Source: a bacterium (GTDB lineage: Bacteria; AUK180). Taken from it: 10,304 nt of DNA. The notes under the pieces were generated by a model. That model had not been told where the DNA came from. It ran no database searches and saw only the letters and a list, made by a program, of their open reading frames with translations. The stretch covers positions 1 to 10,304 of the forward strand of contig JAGGYO010000314.1 in assembly GCA_021162505.1 (NCBI GenBank), in the 5' to 3' direction. Position 1 is the first letter of the stretch. Every line of letters starts with the position of its first letter. Positions 1 through 6,458 of this stretch are shown here, piece by piece. A program made the translations under genes and the position numbers.

Positions 1-47
1 AATAAAGTGTAAAAAGTGAAAGATAGAGAAAAATTATCTTAAAATTA

Positions 48-1163
48 TTATTTGTCGATATTTTTGAAAAAATCATCTGGTATGGTTTTATATATTACGG
101 ATTTTTTCAGTAAAGCGGAAATCTTCTTTCTCTTATCATACCATTTAAAATCCTTTGGTTCCAAGCATAAAGTAGCGGTCTTTAAATACGAACCCTCTTT
201 AAAATCAGTATATATTGGTAGATATCCACTTTGATCAAACCACTTTTTTAAATTTTTATAAGAGTATAGCCAGCTTATAAAATTTTTAATTGCGACTTTC
301 TTTTTTGGGGTTTTTACAAAAAAAAGATTAGCCCCCGAAATAATGGTTTTCGTTTTGCCATTTTCGCCCGATAGAAAATTGTATCTCTTATAATTAAATT
401 TTATTTTATCCTTTATATATGATAAAGAAACTATTGATGTAAATATAATTGGAACATTTTCATTGGTCCAATAATCCTGGAAAGAATACCCGCTTTTTAT
501 AATAATATATTTTTTTTGATATGCTTTTACCAATAGATTAAGAGCTCTATAAGAAGAAGGCGAATCAATATGTTCAAGATCCCCTCCCATATTGAGCATA
601 AGGTTCTCAAAAAACCAGGTTCCAAGATTATATGACATCGCGGGTTTATTGGTTCTTTTATGTATATCTTCTAATAGCTTATAAAGTTGATCTGCATTAT
701 ATTTTTTTATATCAATTCCTATTCTATCTATTGTGTCGGTATTTACATATATTAGCATGATACTTTTATTAAACGGTAACCCGTATTGTTTATTATTACT
801 TGAAGCATCTTGCAACATTACCGGATCGATCTTTTCAATGATCTTTTTGCTCACAACTTCATTAATATTATAAAAACTGGTTTCACCAAGCTTTTCAATC
901 CAGGTAGAATATCCGATAAATATATCGGGGAGCATGCCTTTAAATTTTTTGATTGCCAATAATTTATCTTTGGTATCCTTATAATTACCGCTACATTTTA
1001 ATAGTATCTCATAATCATCTTGTGAATTATTGTATTCTTTAACTATCTCCACTAGGGTTTTTTGGAGGTTTCCTTGAAATGGATGCCAAAAGGTCAAAAT
1101 AGTATTAGCATTAATAAAAGTAATGGAAAGAAAAGCAGCGATAACAATAAAAGTTTTTCTCAT
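48..1163 (-). CDS. ABC-type extracellular solute-binding protein (family 1, UgpB/MalE-like)
   Basis: This is a periplasmic binding protein of the carbohydrate/glycerol-phosphate class. The signal peptide is about residues 1-19 (MRKTFIVIAAF, ending INA) with no lipobox Cys, so a soluble periplasmic protein is expected. Family marks include TFWHPFQGNLQKTL (24-37) and CSGNY (57-61), which resemble the start of UgpB. The hinge pattern YGLPFNKSIMLIYVNTD is at 127-143, and GYLPIY (313-318) is the typical late motif. The length of 371 is slightly short for the family (about 400-440) but both lobes seem present. The ligand is not determined; sugar or sn-glycerol-3-phosphate are the nearest analogies. 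The start has TAGGAG 7 bases upstream and overlaps the previous stop (ATGA at 1160-1163). No permease or ATPase gene is in the window; such genes could lie downstream, to the left of position 1. Confidence 0.92.
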   Translation of the reverse strand: MRKTFIVIAAFLSITFINANTILTFWHPFQGNLQKTLVEIVKEYNNSQDDYEILLKCSGNYKDTKDKLLAIKKFKGMLPDIFIGYSTWIEKLGETSFYNINEVVSKKIIEKIDPVMLQDASSNNKQYGLPFNKSIMLIYVNTDTIDRIGIDIKKYNADQLYKLLEDIHKRTNKPAMSYNLGTWFFENLMLNMGGDLEHIDSPSSYRALNLLVKAYQKKYIIIKSGYSFQDYWTNENVPIIFTSIVSLSYIKDKIKFNYKRYNFLSGENGKTKTIISGANLFFVKTPKKKVAIKNFISWLYSYKNLKKWFDQSGYLPIYTDFKEGSYLKTATLCLEPKDFKWYDKRKKISALLKKSVIYKTIPDDFFKNIDK

Positions 1164-2239
1164 AATGAAACTCCTAATTCTTTTTTAATTTCTTTAACCC
1201 ATTCCCTAAATGTTTTTATTTCCCCAAGGGTATTATTTATTTTACGCAAATAACTATTAATTCCCGCTGAAAACTCCTTTTGCCCGATGACAAAATTACT
1301 GTATTTTTCTACAATATCCTTATAATTACCTGCGATATTTTCTACTTCTCTTTCGTTTTGTTTATCATAACCTCTTTGAATTTCATAACGATCTTTTAAC
1401 TCTTGGTAAGTACTTATTAAACTAGCAAAATTTTCAATTAATTTTTCCACCAATATTTTTAAACTCTTTGAATGGTCTAATATACGCTCCGCATATTCAA
1501 TTTGAGAAAATAGCGTTTTGAATGAAGCCACGGTTTCATTTCCCTGCTCATAAATATCTTTGATCTCTTCACCGATAACCAAGAATTCTTTAGCAACCTC
1601 TCCTTTCTTCACTGCTTCCAATTGAATATTTAAGAAAATCAGTTTTAAATTATCAAAGATCATTTCCAAATTGCTCATATAATTTTTTTGTTTTACTAAA
1701 TTTCCGATAATACTATTAATAAATTCAAATAACTCGTCAATGAATTCCTTATTTTGTTCCAGATCTTCACCTAATCCAAATATTTTATTTTCAAAGGCTT
1801 CAAAATCGATTACATCGTGAATGAATGAAGTCATATTAATATCTTCAATAGATCCGAAGTCAAATTCATGTTCTTTCAATGAGATAGCAGCTAAATACTC
1901 CAATTTGCCATGTAAAAAATTTTCATTACTATTAAAATAATTTACTAATTTTTCAATCTTTTTTTGAGAATTATGTAGCTCTTCTTTTAGTCCTTCATAA
2001 GGGATAAGCATTAAATTAACGGTTTCCTTTAAGCGTTCGTAGTGATCAGGATATAGTTCGAAATTTTCAACTTCTTTGCTCAGCACGGAAACCTCTTTTT
2101 CCAAATGTTCATGTTCTTCTTTTATTTTTTTATATTTCTTTTGATAATAATACAATAATATTCCTATAAAAAGCAAAATTACTATTGCCAATATAATAAA
2201 AAAAAGATTCTTTAAAAGAATAAGGATAATAGGGATCAA
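1160..2239 (-). CDS. Membrane-anchored coiled-coil protein with chemoreceptor-like tip
   Basis: No named family was recognised overall. A hydrophobic N-terminus (about 1-32) is followed by a basic stop-transfer (YYYQKKYKKIK), so the rest should be cytoplasmic. Residues 35-65, 85-120 and 155-345 are largely helical and charged, with heptad-like patterning. Residues 198-232 align without gaps by eye to the hairpin tip of methyl-accepting chemotaxis proteins: FLNIQLEAVKKGEVAKEF against the Tsr tip ALNAAVEAARAGEQGRGF, continuing into VIGEEIKDIYEQ. Tsr Asn381, Glu385, Gly390, Glu391 and Phe396 are matched, and Arg388 is Lys. No HAMP or periplasmic sensor domain is present. The listed start is TTG with no Shine-Dalgarno; the frame is open 21 codons further upstream to an ATT with a good ribosome binding site (see findings). 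The stop overlaps the solute-binding protein start (ATGA). A divergent signal transducer or scaffold is the best reading. Confidence 0.85.
   Translation of the reverse strand: MIPIILILLKNLFFIILAIVILLFIGILLYYYQKKYKKIKEEHEHLEKEVSVLSKEVENFELYPDHYERLKETVNLMLIPYEGLKEELHNSQKKIEKLVNYFNSNENFLHGKLEYLAAISLKEHEFDFGSIEDINMTSFIHDVIDFEAFENKIFGLGEDLEQNKEFIDELFEFINSIIGNLVKQKNYMSNLEMIFDNLKLIFLNIQLEAVKKGEVAKEFLVIGEEIKDIYEQGNETVASFKTLFSQIEYAERILDHSKSLKILVEKLIENFASLISTYQELKDRYEIQRGYDKQNEREVENIAGNYKDIVEKYSNFVIGQKEFSAGINSYLRKINNTLGEIKTFREWVKEIKKELGVSL
1171..1176 (-). promoter_or_regulatory. Shine-Dalgarno of the solute-binding protein gene
   Basis: On the minus strand this reads TAGGAG, 7 bases before the ATG at 1163, and is embedded in the last codons of the coiled-coil gene. 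It supports the chosen start and efficient re-initiation after the coiled-coil protein. Confidence 0.8.
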
Positions 2240-2297
2240 AAGTATTAGATAAAAATATCTGAAAATCTTACTATTAAGGAGATGCTCAATAAACTTT

Positions 2298-3053
2298 TTA
2301 ATAAGCCACCTTCCATAAATAGAGTCCGTTTGGCTCTATTAATATTGTTTTCGTTCTCATATTTTCTTTGGAGTTCAATAGTTCTTCAATAAAAGGTAGC
2401 TCTATTTTCCCATGACCCAAAAGAAATAATGTGCCAATGATCCTTCTTACCATATTGTAGAGAAAAGAGTTCGCAGCAATAGTAAAATACCCTGTTTTAT
2501 TTTTCAGAGATAATTTAAAGCGAGTCACTGTTCTTTCATAATTCACGACTTTTTTCTTACTACTGGAAAAATTAAAGAATCTTCGGGTTCCAAGGAACAA
2601 AGGTATTGCTTTTTGTATTTTGTCAAAATTCATTTTTTCAAAATTTAAAAAATATCTATAATTTGCTATAAACGGTGAAAAAGAAGAAACATCATTAAAA
2701 AAATATCTATACTCTCTTTGCTTCGCCTTACGCCGAATATCATAATATTCATTGGTTCGAACAACACTCTTTATATAAATGGAGTCCGGGAGCTTTCTGT
2801 TCAAGACACTGGCAAATCTTTCTTCGTTAAAATCAATAGGGATTGACACAGAAACTATTTGGTTCATTGCGTGAACTCCTCTATCAGTCCGACCGGCAAC
2901 CGACCACGAATAATCATTTGCGAACATCCCGTCAAAGATCTCTTTAAAGGATCCTTGAACAGATATTCTATCGGGTTGAATGGCCCAGCCGTAGTATTTG
3001 CTTCCATCATAGGCAACTTTTAATAAATAATTATTAAGCGAATCCAAGCTCAT
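2298..3053 (-). CDS. truA: tRNA pseudouridine(38-40) synthase TruA
   Basis: TruA converts uridines 38, 39 and 40 in the anticodon arm of many tRNAs to pseudouridine; it works as a cytoplasmic dimer. The family pattern is complete at 251 residues, close to the usual length. It has KVAYDGSKYYGWAIQ (12-26), the catalytic motif AGRTDRGVHAMNQ with nucleophile Asp57, REYRYFF with the conserved Tyr115, NSFLYNMVRRIIGTL (195-209), and EPNGLYLWKV near the C-terminus. The residue after the catalytic Asp is Arg where E. coli has Ala, a variant the family tolerates. The ATG lies inside the last codons of the upstream propeller/TPR gene (20-base overlap), with a weak GAG 7 bases upstream. The start is supported because the first beta-strand begins at residue 11, as expected. 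Identification is very secure. Confidence 0.97.
   Translation of the reverse strand: MSLDSLNNYLLKVAYDGSKYYGWAIQPDRISVQGSFKEIFDGMFANDYSWSVAGRTDRGVHAMNQIVSVSIPIDFNEERFASVLNRKLPDSIYIKSVVRTNEYYDIRRKAKQREYRYFFNDVSSFSPFIANYRYFLNFEKMNFDKIQKAIPLFLGTRRFFNFSSSKKKVVNYERTVTRFKLSLKNKTGYFTIAANSFLYNMVRRIIGTLFLLGHGKIELPFIEELLNSKENMRTKTILIEPNGLYLWKVAY
2309..2314 (-). promoter_or_regulatory. Possible Shine-Dalgarno for an ATT start of the coiled-coil gene
   Basis: GGAAGG on the minus strand sits inside the last codons of truA, 6 bases before an in-frame ATT (2300-2302). The listed TTG at 2239 has only pyrimidine-rich sequence upstream. This site may therefore mark the true start of the coiled-coil gene, which would then be 380 residues. 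It may also be only part of the truA coding sequence (Gly? frame aside, it encodes the TruA C-terminus). Confidence 0.35.
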
Positions 3054-6027
3054 CCAATTTCTCGCTTACATCTTTGTAATTTGAATCAATTAAAAATAGA
3101 TCTTTATAATATTTTATAGCATTCTCTTTATCCCCTAAGTCCTCATAAATATCTCCAAGATTGTACAATGTGTCTTTTTTCTCCATGCCGTTGCTTATGG
3201 TCAATAATTTTTTGTAAACCGATATTGCCGGTTTATTTAACTTGTTCTTTATAAAGCCCTTACCCAGTATTTTTAAGACATTTATTCTCTCATCAAGTGG
3301 AATCTCTTCCGTATTATATGGAATTGATTGTATGAGTTTCATTGATTCATCAAGTTTCTTCTGCTCATAATAACAAAATCCTAAATATGCAGCAGCATCA
3401 TATCTATATTTCTTACCTATATCACTTATCTTTTTAAATTCATCTCCGGCCTTATCAAATTCGCTGTTTTCATATAATTGGATGGCCATGCTCATTCTAA
3501 CCTCAATATTTTCATCCAGCATATCATCATTTCCCTCAACTTTATCTTGTTCTGCTATTTCAATATTATCGTTAAGCTCATCGTTTTCCTCTACATTGAT
3601 CTCAGAATAAGATTCTGAAAGTTCTTCTTTCGGTGCCGGGGCTTCCTCATTATTTTCTTCATTGGATTCTAAATCCATATCAATACCCCCAAGCTGGATA
3701 TCTTCTTCATCCTCCGGGTAATTGTCCCCAATATCAGTTTCCGCATTTTCTTCGTTTTCCGAAGCATCATTTAAATTAGAGCCTATTCCCAGGGAAATTC
3801 CAGAATCTTCCATCTCATTTATACTGGGGCCATCCTCTTCCTCGCCTTGCTTTTCAGAAAAAGCATTATTACTGGAAACTTCAACCTTTTCTGTGATAAC
3901 GCTTTGTTCGATCAATTCTTCCTCAAGGAGTTTTTTCTTTTTAACGCTCATTACTATTACAATAATAGTGATAATTAAAACCAATACTCCACCTAAAAAC
4001 AAAAATTTGTTCTTATTTATCTGAATTTTGTTCTTATGCCCGGCAAGACCCGGGAAATTCGGATATTTGGACATTAAGTTCTTTAGGTTTTCGTCGGCAG
4101 CAGTCCATTTTTTTTCTTTTTCATTCCTCAAAAGCTTTCTGTATAATTCCATCTCGTATGAATATCTATTTATCTCCGCCTTTATCTTATTATCAAATGG
4201 TTTTAAAGAATAAGCAGTTTCCAATTTTTCATATCCGCCAACAATATCTCTTGATTTAATTTGAGCCTTTCCTTCCCTGAAAAGGTTATCAGCCTTAGCA
4301 TAATCTTTTATTTTTTGATCAAGCGCTCTCTCCATTTCCGGAATATTTTTAAAATCCGAGGAAATGCTTTTCACATCTCTAAGAATATTTCTTCCTTTTT
4401 TGATATTATTATTCTTAATGGCATCATTAAATGTCTTATATTCATAGTCAAGAAAGTTGTCTTTTATTGCATCAAATTGAGTTTGAGCATCTTTGTATTC
4501 AGAATCAATATTGATCACCTTTTTCAAGTATATTGCAGCCTGAGTTATATTATTGGTGTTTAAGTATTCAATTCCTTTATTATAAGCATATTTTTTTCTG
4601 ATATTATCAAGGTACCTTCCAAGGGAAGCATTATTCCTTTTATTAACTTTCATATTTCCCGTTCTGAAAAGATCTCCCTTATCCGTGGCATTGATCAACT
4701 TCCCATTAAAAACAGATAATTTCTGCGGATCGGTGAACATATAAAAATATCCGTCTGTTGAATTCACACAGATATCTAAAATCCCGTTTGAGTCAATATC
4801 GCCAATAATCGGTTGTGAGTTAATAGTTTGTAGGCCCTTGGTAATAAATTTATATTTTTCTAATAATTCTCTTGTCCTACCATTATATATCTCAAGGATA
4901 CCTCTTTCATTGGCAATAAAAATATCATTTATTAGGTCTCCGTTCACATCGTAAATAACAGGTGTTGCTTTTACTTTACTGGTTTTAAAATTCCATGGCT
5001 CACTTCCATCCTCAGCATTAAAACAAATAACTTTCCCACCTTCGGTAATAACTAAAATATTATCTTTTCCATCATCGGTAAGGTCGGCTGCCAACGGCGC
5101 GGAAACTATGGGAGTTATGGTATTATAATGCCATAACTCCTTACCTGTCAGGGCATCTAATAAAACTATTTTATATTCCTTAAAAGTACATATTAGATAT
5201 TTTTTACTTTGCATATTAACGACCGAGGGAGAAAATAGTATTGGAGAATTTTTCTTTGCATATTTCCATAGCAGTGTAAGTGTTTTTCCGTTAATGGCAT
5301 AAAATACACCGGCATTACTGCCAACAATAATATCCTCCCTATTGTCATTATTAAGATCATAGACCAGCGCGGCATCTACGATGGGTTTTCGCTTATCAAT
5401 AATAGAATATTTATGCAGATCAATTTTTCTATAAAAATTCCCGTTTTGCAAATTGACAATATACAAAAATTCATTAATAGTACCTATTATGCCATAATAT
5501 TTCCCCCCCTTCTTAAATAAAGAAAATGCTGAAGAACTCACATTGTCCATGGAGTTTTTCCATAAAAAATAATTAGCGAGCTTTGTATATTTTCCACTTT
5601 TATAATCGCTCATCAATTTATTAAAATCCAGAGAAATGATAATACCGTTTTCTGTAGTGAAAACAATGTCTTCAATACCATCATTATTGCAGTCAAACAA
5701 TAGAGGCGTCGAAGCAATATTTTGATTAATATTCAATTTAATTCCGTACAATCTATTATCTTTTTCATTCTTTTCAATGTCCTTGTATTTTTCCCAGTTT
5801 GAGTCAAGGTAGTTTCTGTAATATTTAATATTTTCACTATTCATTATGATCATTTCATTGGATTCGTTTATAAGTACCAATTCATATTTGCCATCACCGT
5901 CAAGGTCGCCTATAGCCGGTGTTTTTCCAAATTTACTATCCGTAGATATAGAATAAAAGCTTGCGTATGAGATCATTGACAGACAAAAAATGATCATTAA
6001 AACGATAGCTAACCTAATTCTTTTCAT
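3034..6027 (-). CDS. Membrane-spanning FG-GAP/PQQ-like propeller and TPR protein
   Basis: This large bitopic protein is not recognised as a named gene. The signal sequence is residues 1-22 (MKRIR, hydrophobic core, SYA). Residues about 27-440 look like a beta-propeller with six calcium-loop-like FG-GAP/VCBS motifs starting at 41 (DLDGDGKYE), 112, 224, 315, 360 and 410. PQQ-like blade signatures (LTGKELWHY, AEDGSEPWNF) lie among them. TPR-like helices follow at about 478-520 and 575-665. A membrane helix spans 674-694, flanked by KNK and KKKK, so the front two thirds should be outside the cytoplasm. Residues 700-842 are a very acidic, low-complexity linker. Residues 843-997 hold cytoplasmic TPRs, the clearest at 952-985 (YNLGDIYEDLGDKENAIKYY). 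The ATG has a strong AAGGAG 5 bases upstream. The 3' end overlaps truA by 20 bases. The layout resembles FimV (periplasmic domain, helix, acidic linker, TPR), which suggests a scaffold or assembly role. That is inference. Confidence 0.93.
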   Translation of the reverse strand: MKRIRLAIVLMIIFCLSMISYASFYSISTDSKFGKTPAIGDLDGDGKYELVLINESNEMIIMNSENIKYYRNYLDSNWEKYKDIEKNEKDNRLYGIKLNINQNIASTPLLFDCNNDGIEDIVFTTENGIIISLDFNKLMSDYKSGKYTKLANYFLWKNSMDNVSSSAFSLFKKGGKYYGIIGTINEFLYIVNLQNGNFYRKIDLHKYSIIDKRKPIVDAALVYDLNNDNREDIIVGSNAGVFYAINGKTLTLLWKYAKKNSPILFSPSVVNMQSKKYLICTFKEYKIVLLDALTGKELWHYNTITPIVSAPLAADLTDDGKDNILVITEGGKVICFNAEDGSEPWNFKTSKVKATPVIYDVNGDLINDIFIANERGILEIYNGRTRELLEKYKFITKGLQTINSQPIIGDIDSNGILDICVNSTDGYFYMFTDPQKLSVFNGKLINATDKGDLFRTGNMKVNKRNNASLGRYLDNIRKKYAYNKGIEYLNTNNITQAAIYLKKVINIDSEYKDAQTQFDAIKDNFLDYEYKTFNDAIKNNNIKKGRNILRDVKSISSDFKNIPEMERALDQKIKDYAKADNLFREGKAQIKSRDIVGGYEKLETAYSLKPFDNKIKAEINRYSYEMELYRKLLRNEKEKKWTAADENLKNLMSKYPNFPGLAGHKNKIQINKNKFLFLGGVLVLIITIIVIVMSVKKKKLLEEELIEQSVITEKVEVSSNNAFSEKQGEEEDGPSINEMEDSGISLGIGSNLNDASENEENAETDIGDNYPEDEEDIQLGGIDMDLESNEENNEEAPAPKEELSESYSEINVEENDELNDNIEIAEQDKVEGNDDMLDENIEVRMSMAIQLYENSEFDKAGDEFKKISDIGKKYRYDAAAYLGFCYYEQKKLDESMKLIQSIPYNTEEIPLDERINVLKILGKGFIKNKLNKPAISVYKKLLTISNGMEKKDTLYNLGDIYEDLGDKENAIKYYKDLFLIDSNYKDVSEKLDELGFA
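5111..5140. repeat. Perfect 10-bp inverted repeat inside the propeller gene
   Basis: GGAGTTATGG at 5111-5120 and CCATAACTCC at 5131-5140 are exact reverse complements separated by 10 bases. The loop TATTATAATG is itself partly self-complementary. The repeat encodes the ELWHYNTITP blade segment of the propeller, and no U-run follows, so it is not a classical terminator. Its function is unknown and it may be chance. Confidence 0.6.
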
Positions 6028-6458
6028 AAAAACTCCTTATTTTTATTTTTTATATATGCAGGTAAAATACCTTCCTTTTTTAAAAATCCACCTGAAAAAG
6101 TTCCGTCCTCACTATATTTTGTGCCGCAAAATACCCCGTATTCAGGAAGTATTATATCATAAATATCCATTGAATGCATCAATTCATTTACTTTTTTCAA
6201 TCCATTCATTACCATTTCGCCAATATCAAGTCCCGTCTCTAAAAACAATTTAGACTTACCCATCAGGAAAGATATACTTGTACTTCCTAATATTTCACCC
6301 TTCATTAATAAAAGGTCCTCCCGGGGAAAACTGTATTCTTTTAAACAAATGGGTAAAAGGAGGTGATTTTCAAAATCTTTTCTCAACGCGTCGTTAATAC
6401 TGCATTTATCACAAGCATAAGACATTTTTTTTACGAGACATTTTGCTACAATTTTCAT
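6024..6458 (-). CDS. Unrecognised 144-residue cysteine-containing protein
   Basis: I do not recognise this family. It is a soluble-looking protein with no signal peptide or membrane helix. Five cysteines are present: Cys7, a CxxC pair at 16 and 19 (YACDKCS), Cys38 and Cys111 (YGVFCGTKYS). The CxxC and later cysteines could bind a metal or take part in redox chemistry, but this is only a suggestion. Residues 55-75 and 76-96 look like strand and amphipathic helix segments, and a Gly-rich turn (GTFSGGF) sits near 119-125. The gene is real by context. Its ATG overlaps the foldase stop (ATGA at 6455-6458), its TGA overlaps the next ATG (6024-6027), and a GAAAGG lies 11 bases upstream of the start. 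Coupling on both sides implies co-expression with the foldase and the large membrane protein. Confidence 0.8.
   Translation of the reverse strand: MKIVAKCLVKKMSYACDKCSINDALRKDFENHLLLPICLKEYSFPREDLLLMKGEILGSTSISFLMGKSKLFLETGLDIGEMVMNGLKKVNELMHSMDIYDIILPEYGVFCGTKYSEDGTFSGGFLKKEGILPAYIKNKNKEFL
6033..6038 (-). promoter_or_regulatory. Shine-Dalgarno of the propeller/TPR gene
   Basis: On the minus strand this reads AAGGAG, 5 bases before the ATG at 6027. It is the strongest ribosome binding site in the window and fixes the start. It lies inside the end of the 144-residue gene, so translation is both coupled (ATGA) and independently primed. Confidence 0.85.

Noticed and set aside
1..47. Search for a terminator, promoter or next gene start after the solute-binding protein
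   Set aside because: The 47 bases are A/T-rich with no hairpin, no clear Shine-Dalgarno and no start codon that could be supported before the window edge.
2247..2260. AGATA-AAAA-TATCT stem-loop after truA as a terminator
   Set aside because: Only five A/T-rich pairs and no proper U-run; the same bases may be coding if the upstream ATT start is used.
3215..3235. Inverted repeat TAAACCG / CGGTTTA
   Set aside because: Seven base pairs inside a TPR coding segment, no U-run and no other context; chance is sufficient.
3590..3930. Acidic stretch of the propeller/TPR protein as a frameshifted or non-coding segment
   Set aside because: The frame is continuous, and Glu/Asp-rich linkers between a membrane helix and TPRs are known in FimV-type proteins.
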